Source: Pseudomonas agarici
Lineage (GTDB): Bacteria; Pseudomonadota; Gammaproteobacteria; Pseudomonadales; Pseudomonadaceae
DNA: 64,000 nucleotides
Assembly (NCBI RefSeq): GCF_900109755.1
Contig: NZ_FOAR01000008.1
Location: 62,001 to 126,000, forward strand
Direction: 5' to 3'
A program made the position numbers and the translations under genes. Positions 33,595 through 42,443 of this stretch are shown here, piece after piece (positions within the stretch are counted from its first letter, which is position 1; every line of letters begins with the position of its first letter). The notes under the pieces are model-generated. The model did no database searches. It was not told where the DNA came from and worked only from the letters and a program-made list of their open reading frames with translations.

Positions 33595-35562
33595 TCAGAT
33601 GCGGAAATGCCCGACCATGCCCTTCAGTTCCATTCCCAATTGCGCCAGTTCGATACTGGAGGCGGCGTTGCCCTGCATCGCCAGCGCCGATTGATCGGCA
33701 CTGGCACGAATGCTGGTTACGCTGCGATTGATCTCCTGCGCCACCGAACTTTGCTCTTCGGCGGCCGCGGCAATCTGCTGGTTCATCTGCTGGATCAGCG
33801 ACACCGCTGTCGCGATGCTGCCCAGCGCGCCTTCAGTCTGCAGCGCATCGCTGACCGCCAGCTTGACCAGTTCGTCGCTGCTGCGGATCTGCTGCACCGA
33901 CGACTGCGCGGCTGAGCGCAAGGCACTAACCAACCGCTCGATCTCTTCGGTGGACTGCTGGGTACGCTTGGCCAGCGCCCGCACTTCGTCCGCCACCACC
34001 GCGAAACCACGCCCCTGCTCGCCGGCACGGGCCGCCTCGATGGCCGCATTGAGCGCCAACAGATTGGTCTGCTCGGCCACGCTCTTGATCACACCGAGTA
34101 CAGTGCCGATATTCTGGATTTCCGCACTCAAGCTTTCGATACTCAAACTAGCCAAATTCGACGATTCGGCCAGTTGCTCGATGCGCTGCATGCTCTGGCG
34201 CACCACCTGCTGGCCGTTGTCGACCTTGTCGTCGGCGGTCTGTGCCGCCAGCGCGGCCTCTTCGGCATTGCGCGCCACATCGTGGACCGTGGCGGTCATC
34301 TGGTTCATCGCCGTCGCTACTTGCTCGGTTTCCTCCTTCTGGGTGCTGACCTCCAGGTTGGTCTGTTCGGCTACCGCCGACAAGGAATGCGCGGAAGTCG
34401 CCAACTGTTCGATGCCGGCTTGCAAGCCACTGACGATACCGCTCAGGCCGGCCCCCATTTGCTGCATGGCTTGCATCAGTTGGCCGATCTCGTCGCGGCG
34501 CTTGACCTCCACCGTGCCGGTCAGGTCTCCAGCGGCAATCTGCTGGGCGACCCGGATCACACTGCGCAGCGGTGCGACAATCAGGCGAGTGATTAACCAT
34601 GCCGCCACCAGGCCGACCAACAAGGCCAGAGCGGAAGAACCGATGATCAGTATCGAGTTCTTTTTCAACTCGGCTTGCATCGACTGATCTTCAGCCGCGT
34701 AGGCCTGATTGACCCGCTCGACCACTTGGGCCGCACGCTCGTTCAATTGCCGGTAGACCTGCTTTTCCCGCTCCAGCAGAGCGGTGTATTCGCTGAGCTT
34801 TTCGCTAAAGCTGGCGATATGGCCACCGACCTCATTGAGTACCGTCTGGTAGCCGGGGTCCTTGACCGTAGTCTTGAGCTGCTCGACCTCGGCCAATGCC
34901 TGATCCGCCTGTTCGATTTTGCCTTGGTTCTGGTTTTCCTCGTCACCCTTGCGGCTTTGATCAAGACGCACCCGCGCCTCGTTCATCGCCTGCAACATCA
35001 ACTTCGAAACGTGGCTGACCTGGCCAGCCTGCTCGATGAGTTCACCGCCCTCCTTGCTCTGGGCTTGCTTGAGCCCATAGCTGCCGTCATCGGCCAGGCC
35101 GGCCTGCAGCACATCGAGGTTGTTGGCCACGCTAGACACTGACCAACTGGCCATTTCCAACGCCAGGTCCTTGGCCTGGGTCAGCTCGACAAACTCGTCG
35201 AACGCCTTGCGGTAGGCCATCAAGGCCTGCTCGACATCTGTCATCACCGGGACGTTGGCCACTGATTGCGCCTTGAGGGCCTGCGCCTGTGCCACCAGAG
35301 CATCCGCGCCCTCACGCAGCGCATCGACCGTCTTGGGGTCCGAATGCAGAGCATAGTCCTGCTCCAGCAGGCGCACCTTGAGTAGGCTGCTGTTGAGCGA
35401 GGACATCTGTTTCAGTCCGTCGAAACGCAGACTGATGGCCTGCAAGGACCAGACGCCGATTGCCGCTACCCATGCAGTCAGCAGCAATACCAGGGCAAAA
35501 CCGATACCCAGCTTCTTCGCCATACCCAGGTTGGCAAAACGTCCTTGCACGGCAGAAATCAT
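33595..35562 (-). CDS. Methyl-accepting chemotaxis protein with helical-bimodular-type sensor
   Basis: 655-residue chemoreceptor. One membrane segment lies near residues 17-38, a long all-helical periplasmic domain (about 40-300) follows, and a second membrane segment lies near 302-328 ([21 protein letters not shown]). HAMP and the signalling domain come next, with the conserved tip [37 protein letters not shown]. The size and all-alpha sensor fit the HBM class seen in McpS-type receptors for organic acids, but the ligand cannot be told. No C-terminal CheR pentapeptide is present. The ATG at 35562 is preferred because it places the first helix normally. Confidence 0.9.
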   Translation of the reverse strand: MISAVQGRFANLGMAKKLGIGFALVLLLTAWVAAIGVWSLQAISLRFDGLKQMSSLNSSLLKVRLLEQDYALHSDPKTVDALREGADALVAQAQALKAQSVANVPVMTDVEQALMAYRKAFDEFVELTQAKDLALEMASWSVSSVANNLDVLQAGLADDGSYGLKQAQSKEGGELIEQAGQVSHVSKLMLQAMNEARVRLDQSRKGDEENQNQGKIEQADQALAEVEQLKTTVKDPGYQTVLNEVGGHIASFSEKLSEYTALLEREKQVYRQLNERAAQVVERVNQAYAAEDQSMQAELKKNSILIIGSSALALLVGLVAAWLITRLIVAPLRSVIRVAQQIAAGDLTGTVEVKRRDEIGQLMQAMQQMGAGLSGIVSGLQAGIEQLATSAHSLSAVAEQTNLEVSTQKEETEQVATAMNQMTATVHDVARNAEEAALAAQTADDKVDNGQQVVRQSMQRIEQLAESSNLASLSIESLSAEIQNIGTVLGVIKSVAEQTNLLALNAAIEAARAGEQGRGFAVVADEVRALAKRTQQSTEEIERLVSALRSAAQSSVQQIRSSDELVKLAVSDALQTEGALGSIATAVSLIQQMNQQIAAAAEEQSSVAQEINRSVTSIRASADQSALAMQGNAASSIELAQLGMELKGMVGHFRI

Positions 35563-35676
35563 GGTGTTTAATCCCCGTTCGAATGCTGAAGGCTTACAAG
35601 CCATTCAAGAATCGTGCAGATTCGCAACCACCATCGGTGCAGCACAAGCCTTTGCCGTCGCAATAATGGCCAAAAG

Positions 35677-37101
35677 CTACATCCGCGTCGCTTTCAGAAT
35701 GGTCGAGGTCGATTCGGCATCGCCCAGCAAGCGGAAGAATTTCTGCGCTCGCTGATCCGCCACATAAGCCACGTTGATCCGCAGCCAACCCGAGGAAGTT
35801 CCCTCAGGAGTAAAAACCGCATCCTGTGCAAGCAATACTCCGAGTTTGTGGGCACCGGCCCGAACCTGAGTAGGACTGTAACGCCGACTGCGCGCCCAAA
35901 CGAACATACCGCCGGAGGGCTCGCTGAAGACTTCCCAGCCGGTCTCTTCGAGCAGGTCCAGCGTCATGGCCATTTCCGCGCCCAGCCGCTGGCGAAGGCG
36001 CTGCACCAGTTTGCGATAGGCACCGTTGGCCAGCAGTGTGGCCACAACGCACTCGGCAAATCGCGAAGCCCCCAGGCTGGTAATCATCTTCACCTCGGCC
36101 AGGCGCCGGATAAGCCCGGCGTGAGCGCGGATAAATCCGACCTTCAACGAACTACTCAGGGTCTTCGAGAAACCGCCGAGGTAAATGACCCGCTGCTGGG
36201 AGTCCAGCGCCGCCAACTGCACCCCTGGGCCACTCTGCAGATCGCTGAAGACGCCATCCTCGACAATCAGGAAATCCTCGGACTGCGCCAACTGCAACAA
36301 CTGCATGGCGACCGCAAGGGTCAGGCTGCTGCCCGTCGGATTGTGATAGAGGCTGTTGACGAACAGGCATTTCGGGCGATATTGATGCAAGTGCGTGCGC
36401 AGCACCTCGATGTCAGGCCCCGTGCGCGTTCTGGGCACTTCGAGCAATTCGATGCCCTGCAAGCCCAGGAGTTTGTAGAGATTGCCATAACCCGGGGTCT
36501 CGACTACCACACAATCCCCCGGCTTGAGCAGCGTGCGCACCAGCAGGTCGAGGCCCTGGGTGATTCCCAGAGTGGTCAGGACCTCGCCATCGCTGGATTG
36601 AATGCCTTTTTGTGTCAGGCACTTGTGCAATTGCTGGCGCAAGGCGGGCAAGCCCAATGGGGTGCTGTAGTGGAACAGGCCTTGCATCTGGGTACGACTG
36701 ATTTCACGCACTGCATAACCGATATCGTCGCTCTCGCGCCAACCCTGGGGAATCCAGCCACAACCCAGTTTCAATTCCCCCAGCGGATGCTCGCTGAACG
36801 CTCCCCACTGCGCTTCCAGCCCCTCGTACCACTCTTGCTCGGCGCCCTGACAGGATGCCGCGCCGCTGTCGGCGACAATAAATACCGAACCATTGCGTGA
36901 GGCCAGCACGCCCTGCATGACCAGGCGCTCATAAGCCTGTGTCACATTGGCCTGGCTGAGAGAGTTTTCCTTGGCCAACTGCCGCACCGACGGCAAACGC
37001 GTCCCTGGACAGGCCCGATTCAGCCGGGTCCATTCGACAATCGCGGTGACGATTTGCTGCACGACGGGCACCGGTGCCTGCCGATCAATTTCCAGATCCA
37101 T
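35677..37101 (-). CDS. MocR-type regulator (GntR DNA-binding plus aminotransferase-like domain)
   Basis: 474 residues. The N-terminal GntR winged helix is PGTRLPSVRQLAKENSLSQANVTQAYERLVMQGVL (about 32-66). A class-I aminotransferase-like domain follows, with VETPGYGNL, FVNSLYHNPTGSSL, FLIVEDGVFSDL and the PLP-binding Lys in YLGGFSKTLSSSLKVG. MocR proteins use PLP as a sensor rather than catalyst. Its target is unknown; the neighbouring genes do not form an obvious PLP-linked pathway. Confidence 0.9.
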   Translation of the reverse strand: MDLEIDRQAPVPVVQQIVTAIVEWTRLNRACPGTRLPSVRQLAKENSLSQANVTQAYERLVMQGVLASRNGSVFIVADSGAASCQGAEQEWYEGLEAQWGAFSEHPLGELKLGCGWIPQGWRESDDIGYAVREISRTQMQGLFHYSTPLGLPALRQQLHKCLTQKGIQSSDGEVLTTLGITQGLDLLVRTLLKPGDCVVVETPGYGNLYKLLGLQGIELLEVPRTRTGPDIEVLRTHLHQYRPKCLFVNSLYHNPTGSSLTLAVAMQLLQLAQSEDFLIVEDGVFSDLQSGPGVQLAALDSQQRVIYLGGFSKTLSSSLKVGFIRAHAGLIRRLAEVKMITSLGASRFAECVVATLLANGAYRKLVQRLRQRLGAEMAMTLDLLEETGWEVFSEPSGGMFVWARSRRYSPTQVRAGAHKLGVLLAQDAVFTPEGTSSGWLRINVAYVADQRAQKFFRLLGDAESTSTILKATRM

Positions 37102-37283
37102 TGTGTGTAACGCTCCAAAGCACGGTTATTTCTAGTTAAACAGTTAAACACAAAAGCCCCGTACCTCAGCTTGCACAAAAAGCCTCCTCGCGTGCCTCTT
37201 CAAGCCCCGTACACCGTGGCCTGCAGCGCTCGACTGACAGGCACCAACGAATCTACCGACGGTATGCGCCACACTGCCGGACA

Positions 37284-37312
37284 TAAAAAAACTCGCACTG
37301 GCGGGTTCTTTT
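37284..37312 (-). terminator. Probable bidirectional terminator after the SDR gene
   Basis: AACTCGC (37290-37296) and GCGGGTT (37301-37307) form a 7-bp stem with one G-T pair. On the minus strand it runs into seven T, terminating the SDR gene that ends at 37351. On the plus strand TCTTTT follows. Confidence 0.65.
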
Positions 37313-37350
37313 ACCGGGGAACTACAGGCAGCGGCGAACAGCACGACAGA

Positions 37351-38112
37351 TCAAATGGCGGTGGCGCCACCGTCGACCGCCAGGGCGTGGCCGGTGGTGA
37401 ACGCCTCACCGTCACTGCACAGGTAGAGCACCGCGTTGGCAATCTCCTCGACCTTGCCGATACGTCCGACCGGGTGCATCGCCGCGGCAAACTCGCCTTT
37501 CTTCGGATCGGCCTCATAGGCGCGACGAAACATGTCGGTGTCGATCACCGCCGGGCATACCGCGTTGACACGGATTTTCTTCTTCGCGTATTCAATCGCC
37601 GCCGATTTGGTCAAACCGATCACCGCGTGCTTGGAAGCGGCATAGATACTCATTTTCGGCGCGGCACCAAGACCGGCAATCGATGCCGTATTGACGATCG
37701 CGCCGCCGCCCTGGGCCAGCATCAATGGCAACTGGTATTTCATGCACAACCAGACCCCTTTGACATTAACCCCCATGATCGCGTCGAATTCGTCCAGAGT
37801 GCCATCAGCCAGCCTGCCCTTTTCGATCTCGATCCCGGCATTGTTAAAGGCGTAGTCGACCCGGCCATAGACGTCGATAGTCTGCTCAAGGAGCTTCTGC
37901 ACATCGGCTTCCTGGGTCACATTGCAGCGCACGAAGATCGCAGTGCCACCGGCGGCACGAATCAGTTCGACGGTCCCCTCGCCCCCCACCACATCCAGGT
38001 CGGCCACCACCACTTTCAAGCCTTCGGCGGCGAAAGCCACGGCGGTTGCCCGACCAATTCCTGCGGCTGCGCCGGTCACCAGGGCCACCTGGCCGGAAAA
38101 CGTCATACTCAT
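37351..38112 (-). CDS. SDR-family oxidoreductase
   Basis: 253-residue classical short-chain dehydrogenase. It has TGAAAGIGRATA for cofactor binding, NNAGI, the active-site Ser in NTASIAGLGA, YAASK, and a C-terminal GHALAVDGG. The ATG at 38112 is preceded by GAGGAG. It is divergent from an MDR-family oxidoreductase gene. Substrate is unknown; the acidic residue after the second strand (VVVADLD) favours NAD over NADP. Confidence 0.87.
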   Translation of the reverse strand: MSMTFSGQVALVTGAAAGIGRATAVAFAAEGLKVVVADLDVVGGEGTVELIRAAGGTAIFVRCNVTQEADVQKLLEQTIDVYGRVDYAFNNAGIEIEKGRLADGTLDEFDAIMGVNVKGVWLCMKYQLPLMLAQGGGAIVNTASIAGLGAAPKMSIYAASKHAVIGLTKSAAIEYAKKKIRVNAVCPAVIDTDMFRRAYEADPKKGEFAAAMHPVGRIGKVEEIANAVLYLCSDGEAFTTGHALAVDGGATAI

Positions 38113-38156
38113 GGTTATCTCCTCGCTGAATACCTGAATGATCGCCTGGGCCGAGT

Positions 38157-38171
38157 CTAGTGGCCTGTACG
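38157..38171 (+). repeat. Third copy of the CTAG-TGGCCTGT repeat end
   Basis: CTAGTGGCCTGTACG repeats the first 15 bases of the element end at 40853. It lies in the gap between the divergent SDR and MDR genes. Similarity stops after 15 bases and no partner end was found nearby. Confidence 0.5.
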
Positions 38172-38360
38172 ACTCCGTGCAGCAGCAGTATCGCAAGGCC
38201 GGTTATCGCCTCATGCACCGCCTTGATAAGCTGCGGTGATAACAATGGTAAGCATCATCATCGAAATGGATCGCCACGTATTCGCCAGGCAGGCAAAACT
38301 TGCCGGGGTGCCGATCAGGGTCTATCTACTAGGCTTCATTGATCGTTTCGAGTGCCTGCC

Positions 38361-39365
38361 ATGCCCGCCCAGAACAATCGTCAATTCCTGCTGGCCAAAC
38401 GCCCAGCCGGAGCGGCGACCCGAGACACCTTCACCTACCAGGAAGTCCCGGTGGGCAAACCGGGAACGAACCAGATCCTGGTCCGCAACCAATACCTGTC
38501 CCTGGACCCCGCCATGCGCGGCTGGATGAACGAAGGCAAGTCCTATATCCCACCGGTGGGCCTGGGCGAGGTGATGCGCGCGCTGGGGGTCGGCGAGGTG
38601 ATTGCCTCGAACAACCCAGGATTTGCGGTCGGTGACTACGTCAACGGTGCGCTGGGCGTGCAGGATTATTTCCTCGGCGAGCCGCGAGGTTTCTACAAGG
38701 TCGATCCGAAACTGGCGCCACTGCCACGCTATTTGTCGGCACTGGGCATGACCGGGATGACCGCCTACTTCGCCTTGCTCGATGTCGGTGCGCCGAAAGC
38801 CGGTGAAACCGTGGTGATTTCCGCAGCTGCCGGAGCCGTGGGCAGCATTGCCGGACAGATTGCCAAGCTCAAGGGCTGCCATGTGGTCGGGATTGCCGGG
38901 GGAGGCGAGAAGTGCCGCTACCTGATCGAGGAACTGGGCTTCGACGGCGTCATCGACTACAAGAACGAAGACGTTCAGGCCGGCCTGAAACGCGAGTGCC
39001 CTAAGGGTGTCGATGTGTATTTCGACAATGTCGGCGGCGATATCCTCGATGCGGTGCTGACCCGTCTGAACCTCAAGGCTCGCATAGTGATCTGCGGCGC
39101 CATCAGCCAGTACAACAACAAGGAAGCCGTCAAGGGCCCAGCCAACTACCTGGCGCTGCTGGTTAATCGCGCACGCATGGAAGGTTTCGTAGTCCTGGAT
39201 TATGCGCCACGTTTCGCTGCCGCCGGACAGGAAATGGCCGGCTGGATGGCCAAAGGACTGCTCAAGAGCAAAGAGGATATCGTCGAAGGCCTGCAGACCT
39301 TCCCCGAGACGCTGATGAAATTGTTCAGCGGCGAGAACTTCGGCAAGCTGGTATTGAAGGTCTGA
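38361..39365 (+). CDS. NADP-dependent oxidoreductase, zinc-free MDR family
   Basis: 334 residues, of the medium-chain dehydrogenase/reductase family that reduces alkenals, enones or curcumin-like double bonds. It has YLSLDPAMRGWM near the N-terminus, the nucleotide-binding VISAAAGAVGSIAGQIAKL near residue 150, and the FDNVGGDILDAVL segment. Zinc-binding cysteines are absent. The ATG at 38361 is chosen; a GTG three codons before is possible. Physiological substrate is unknown. Confidence 0.88.
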   Translation: MPAQNNRQFLLAKRPAGAATRDTFTYQEVPVGKPGTNQILVRNQYLSLDPAMRGWMNEGKSYIPPVGLGEVMRALGVGEVIASNNPGFAVGDYVNGALGVQDYFLGEPRGFYKVDPKLAPLPRYLSALGMTGMTAYFALLDVGAPKAGETVVISAAAGAVGSIAGQIAKLKGCHVVGIAGGGEKCRYLIEELGFDGVIDYKNEDVQAGLKRECPKGVDVYFDNVGGDILDAVLTRLNLKARIVICGAISQYNNKEAVKGPANYLALLVNRARMEGFVVLDYAPRFAAAGQEMAGWMAKGLLKSKEDIVEGLQTFPETLMKLFSGENFGKLVLKV

Positions 39366-39375
39366 ACGGATCGCT

Positions 39376-39473
39376 CGTCACTGAGGTGTGGAAGCGAAGC
39401 TTAGCCGCATCTCAGTGACGGCTCTCCCTCTCTAAGCGAGGCTCCTCGTCCCGACCAGCCCCGCTCCCACACC
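39376..39473. repeat. REPIN-like inverted pair
   Basis: GGTGTGGAAGCGAAGCT (39385-39401) and, inverted, AGCCCCGCTCCCACACC (39457-39473) match at 14 of 17 positions. They carry the GTGTGGGAGCGGG head of P. fluorescens REPs. A 10-base inverted repeat CGTCACTGAG/CTCAGTGACG (39376-39385, 39411-39420) brackets the first copy. The pair lies between the 3' ends of two convergent genes, a typical REPIN site. Confidence 0.65.
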
Positions 39474-39480
39474 TGCAAGA

Positions 39481-40179
39481 TCAGGCCAGCTCGGCCACCA
39501 CCGCCGCGAGGGCCTGGGCCGGGTTCGCCGCCTGGCTGATTGGCCGACCGATCACCAAGTAGTCGGAACCGGCTTCCAGCGCCTGGAGTGGCGTCAGAAT
39601 CCGCCGTTGATCATCCTGGGCGCTGCCTGCCGGACGAATCCCCGGAGTCACCAGTTGCAGGCCCGGATGCGCACTCTTCAGGGCCGTGGCTTCCAGCGCC
39701 GAACACACCAGGCCATCGAGCCCGGCCTTCTCGGCCAGGGCCGCCAAGCGCAGTACCTGCACCTGTGGCTCGACATCCAGGCCGATACCCGCCAGGTCTT
39801 CACGCTCCATGCTGGTCAGCACGGTCACGCCGATCAGCAACGGTTTCGGGCCGCTGAACTGGTCGAGCACATCACGACAGGCGGCCATCATGCGCAGGCC
39901 ACCGGAGCAATGGACGTTGACCATCCAGACGCCCATTTGCGCGGCCGCCTTGACCGCCATCGCGGTGGTGTTGGGAATGTCGTGGAACTTGAGGTCCAGG
40001 AACACTTCGAAACCCTTGTCGCGCAGGGTTCCGACAATTTCCGAAGCGCAACTGGTGAACAGTTCCTTGCCGACTTTGACCCGGCACAGTTTCGGGTCCA
40101 ACTGATCGGCCAGCTTCAGGGCGGCGTCACGGGTGGGGTAATCCAAGGCGACGATGATAGGCGTCTGGCAGGCGGACAT
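39481..40179 (-). CDS. pyrF: Orotidine 5'-phosphate decarboxylase
   Basis: 232 residues, the usual Pseudomonas length. It makes UMP from OMP in pyrimidine synthesis. Motifs are [15 protein letters not shown] at the start, catalytic [12 protein letters not shown] (DxKxxD type), [35 protein letters not shown], and [12 protein letters not shown] near the end. The ATG at 40179 gives this length; the longer open frame upstream lacks family sequence. Confidence 0.96.
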   Translation of the reverse strand: MSACQTPIIVALDYPTRDAALKLADQLDPKLCRVKVGKELFTSCASEIVGTLRDKGFEVFLDLKFHDIPNTTAMAVKAAAQMGVWMVNVHCSGGLRMMAACRDVLDQFSGPKPLLIGVTVLTSMEREDLAGIGLDVEPQVQVLRLAALAEKAGLDGLVCSALEATALKSAHPGLQLVTPGIRPAGSAQDDQRRILTPLQALEAGSDYLVIGRPISQAANPAQALAAVVAELA

Positions 40180-40432
40180 GAATGGGCTCTCAGGCAAGTC
40201 GAAATCGGCGCGGATTGTAGCGCAAGCCGAGGCTGATCGGGACCCGGTGATCGGCAAATGTGCCGACCCTGTGCCATAAAGCCCCCCCCAGCTAGCGCCC
40301 ACTCCGGTCACCGGTACGTCCGCCACACCCGTGCCTGCGCGGCTGACCGGGTTGTAAGAGCTATCGGGGTAGAACAAGCTTACAATTGAATCGCAGAGAA
40401 ATCCCATGACTCAAAATGGCAAGGACCGGCCT

Positions 40433-40455
40433 CCCGCACGAACCGCTCGTGCGGG
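40433..40455. promoter_or_regulatory. GC-rich hairpin in the leader of the DUF2897 gene
   Basis: CCCGCACGA (40433-40441) pairs perfectly with TCGTGCGGG (40447-40455) around ACCGC. The 9-bp stem is 12 bases upstream of the AAGGAG ribosome site and has no following T-run, so it is more likely a leader structure than a terminator. Function is not known. Confidence 0.4.
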
Positions 40456-40478
40456 GTCGGCCCATCAAGGAGAACCTT

Positions 40479-40646
40479 ATGCCCTGGTATGCCTGGTTAA
40501 TCATCGTGATTGCCGTCGGCTCCATCGTCGGCGGCCTGATGATGCTGCGCGACACCGCCACCAAAGTGGAGCTCACCGACGAGCAGCGCAAACGCGTCCA
40601 GCAGCGCAACGCGGAGGCTGATGCCAAGGACGCGCAAGATCGCTGA
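40479..40646 (+). CDS. DUF2897 small membrane protein
   Basis: 55 residues: MPWYAWLIIVIAVGSIVGGL forms one membrane segment, followed by a charged tail (LRDTATKVELTDEQRKRVQQ). It is recognised as DUF2897, a small inner-membrane protein family next to pyrF in Pseudomonas. Role is unknown. The start has an excellent AAGGAG site six bases before the ATG. It is divergent from pyrF. Confidence 0.85.
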   Translation: MPWYAWLIIVIAVGSIVGGLMMLRDTATKVELTDEQRKRVQQRNAEADAKDAQDR

Positions 40647-40689
40647 AATCGCGCGCTACGCTCACTCCCACGCCGCCCGGGCGATATGC

Positions 40690-40852
40690 AAGCCAGGCTG
40701 ACCTTATATAGCCTGCACGCTCGGGTTGGCCGCAACCTTCGAGCAGCACCGCTTCCAGCCGATAATTCGCGGCCCACCGCCGCTCATGCGGATCGTTGAC
40801 ATTCCAGACGTTGAAGTCACCCACCTGCAGGACCGAACCTTTGCTGACCCGA
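40690..40852 (-). pseudogene. Possible gene remnant abutting the inverted-repeat element
   Basis: The minus strand is open from the element boundary and reads RVSKGSVLQVGDFNVWNVND and onward in protein-like sequence. It has no start codon of its own and overlaps the DUF2897 gene farther on. It may be the tail of a gene cut by the element at 40853-41017. No family was recognised, so this is tentative. Confidence 0.3.
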
Positions 40853-41017
40853 CTAGTGGCCTGTACGGTGAGTTCGTTAGCTCAAGTTCGGATGCCATAA
40901 GTTCATGGCTAAGGCGCTGTGACGAGTCATAGCCGGGCTATGGCGAGTAACAGCAACGCAAGCCAGGGATTTAGGGCGCCGAAATTGACTCATAGAACTA
41001 ACCACACAGGCCACTAG
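40853..41017. mobile_element. MITE-like 165-bp element with CTAG ends and imperfect 23-bp inverted repeats
   Basis: The element begins CTAGTGGCCTGTACGGTGAG and ends with the reverse of CTAGTGGCCTGTGTGGTTAG. The terminal repeats match at about 20 of 23 positions. CTAG at both borders could be a 4-bp target duplication, as made by IS5-family elements that favour YTAR targets. It is too short to encode a transposase, so it would be moved by one elsewhere (inference). Single ends with the same sequence occur at 12554-12575 and 38157-38171. Confidence 0.65.
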
Positions 41018-41152
41018 GCTGCGGGATAGTTTGTATACACGGGCAAGCGCCTCGCAAATAGTATTGCGCGAAACGTTGCAGCTGCTGACCAGATCGCTTT
41101 CAACCAGCCACATCCCTGGCAACAGACACTCTCCGATAATATCTGTCCGTCG
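41018..41152 (-). pseudogene. Fragment of a GntR-family regulator (DNA-binding domain only)
   Basis: The minus strand reads RRTDIIGECLLPGMWLVESD followed by LVSSCNVSRNTICEALARVY. This is the GntR winged-helix consensus (PGxxLxESxLaxxxxVSRxTvrEALarL). The frame then degenerates and is cut by the inverted-repeat element at 41017. No start codon or ribosome site was found. It is a remnant of a larger regulator, disrupted by the element or by earlier decay. Confidence 0.65.
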
Positions 41153-41357
41153 TTCCTAAGTGATCTGATCGGCAAGGGAAAGTTGTATGTTCATCGTGAC
41201 ATCCGGGATTGTTCAACGATCATCAATCAAGGAAAGCCCACTATTCATGCCAAACCTTTCAATCTAACGTTGAATAATGTTGAAATAGACAGAAAAAAAA
41301 GTGGCGATTCCTCGACAAGTCATAGTTATCATTGGCTATAGATTTGGAGATTCGGCC
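41153..41357. other. Intergenic region upstream of a TetR gene
   Basis: An AT-rich stretch with AATCTAACGTTGAATAATGTTG near 41260-41283, which could hold the tetR promoter or an autoregulatory dyad (AACGTT). Nothing else is supported. Confidence 0.35.
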
Positions 41358-41918
41358 GTGCGCTATTCACAAGATCACAAAGCTCAGACCCATGAGCGCA
41401 TTATCAAGGAGGCGGCAGCCCGCTTTCGCCGCGATGGTATCGGCACCAGCGGCTTGCAACCTTTGATGAAAGCCCTGGGCTTGACCCATGGCGGCTTCTA
41501 CGCGCACTTCAAATCCAAGGACGAACTGGTCGAAAAGACCCTGCAAGAAGCTGCGGCGGAACTTGATGTGCACTGTGACATGTTGTTCAGCCAGGACAGG
41601 CCGGTGCAGGCATTTATCGACAGTTACCTGTCCGAGTGGCACCTGACAACGCCTGAACACGGATGCCCGTTGCCGACCATGTGCTCGGAGTTGGGACAAC
41701 GTGGAGCACCGAGCTCGACGACCGATACAGTAATCGAGTCTCGACTCAAGCAAGTCGAAGATGCGCTAGGCGGCGGACCGGATGCACAGGATCAAAGTAT
41801 CGTGATGCTGGCGACGCTGGTCGGGGCACTAGTGCTGTCGCGCAGTGTGGAAGATGCGGAGTTGGCGCAAAAGATTCTGGACGTGACCAAGGCGCATCTG
41901 AAGGATCAGGTGGAGTAA
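41358..41918 (+). CDS. TetR/AcrR-family transcriptional regulator
   Basis: 186 residues. The typical start VRYSQDHKAQTHERIIKEAAA comes from a GTG at 41358 with GGAG eight bases upstream. The helix-turn-helix is LQPLMKALGLTHGGFYAHFKSKDEL. The ligand domain includes EHGCPLPTMCSELGQRG, a segment common to a widespread subgroup whose targets are often neighbouring reductases. Target here is unknown. Confidence 0.85.
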   Translation: MRYSQDHKAQTHERIIKEAAARFRRDGIGTSGLQPLMKALGLTHGGFYAHFKSKDELVEKTLQEAAAELDVHCDMLFSQDRPVQAFIDSYLSEWHLTTPEHGCPLPTMCSELGQRGAPSSTTDTVIESRLKQVEDALGGGPDAQDQSIVMLATLVGALVLSRSVEDAELAQKILDVTKAHLKDQVE

Positions 41919-41950
41919 GGCTTGCACCCGCCCAAGCAGAACCGCCGAAG

Positions 41951-41979
41951 GAAAAGAGACCGATCCCTGGACCGGTCTC
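41951..41979 (-). terminator. Terminator of the comEA-like gene
   Basis: GAGACCG (41956-41962) and CGGTCTC (41973-41979) form a perfect 7-bp stem. On the minus strand it is followed by TTTTCC, 20 bases after the gene's stop. The plus strand lacks a T-run. Confidence 0.6.
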
Positions 41980-41998
41980 GAACACTAGATCACTGCTG

Positions 41999-42331
41999 TC
42001 AGTTGATCCCCAACTGGTCGCGGTTCTTGTCGAGAATTGCCTTACCGATTCCCCTGACCTCAAGCAGCTCGTCCACCGAGGAGAAAGGTCCGTTCGCCTC
42101 CCGATAGGCGACGATGGCCTGGGCCTTGGCTTCGCCAATACCCGAGAGTTCGCGCTGGATGGTTTCGGCATCGGCGGTGTTGAGGTTGACCTTGCCAGCC
42201 TTTGTGGAAAGCGTTGCCTGGTTGGTGGGTGTGGCTTGTTGACTGGCTTGCGTAACCGGCGCAGCGCTGATGGCGCCAGCGGCACCGAGCAGAACGGTTA
42301 ACAATAGAGAGGGGAAAAAACCTGTACGCAT
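41999..42331 (-). CDS. comEA: ComEA-like helix-hairpin-helix DNA-binding protein
   Basis: 110 residues with an N-terminal signal peptide ([20 protein letters not shown], then ISAAP), an Ala/Thr/Gln linker, and a C-terminal double HhH motif: [20 protein letters not shown] and [20 protein letters not shown]. ComEA proteins bind incoming DNA in the periplasm in competent species; in Pseudomonas these short forms are common but not shown to do so. It sits at the boundary of the O-antigen locus, convergent with a tetR gene. Confidence 0.87.
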   Translation of the reverse strand: MRTGFFPSLLLTVLLGAAGAISAAPVTQASQQATPTNQATLSTKAGKVNLNTADAETIQRELSGIGEAKAQAIVAYREANGPFSSVDELLEVRGIGKAILDKNRDQLGIN

Positions 42332-42356
42332 AGGTGACACTCCATGGCATCGTAAG

Positions 42357-42386
42357 AGAAAAGCAGCTTTTCCGAAGCTGCTTTTT
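42357..42386 (-). terminator. Bidirectional terminator downstream of wbpM
   Basis: AAGCAGCTT (42361-42369) and AAGCTGCTT (42375-42383) form a 9-bp stem with loop TTCCG. It is followed by T on the plus strand and by TTTTCTCTT on the minus strand. It ends the wbpL-wbpM unit and lies in the comEA promoter region. Confidence 0.8.
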
Positions 42387-42443
42387 AAACGTAGATGCTG
42401 CTGGAGCCTTGTCAAAAGTAGCGCCGTTACCGGGTGTGTAGCT

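Noticed and set aside
40704..40898. 64-codon minus-strand frame starting inside the inverted-repeat element
   Set aside because: It has no family pattern, starts in repeat sequence and competes with a more protein-like frame in the same place.
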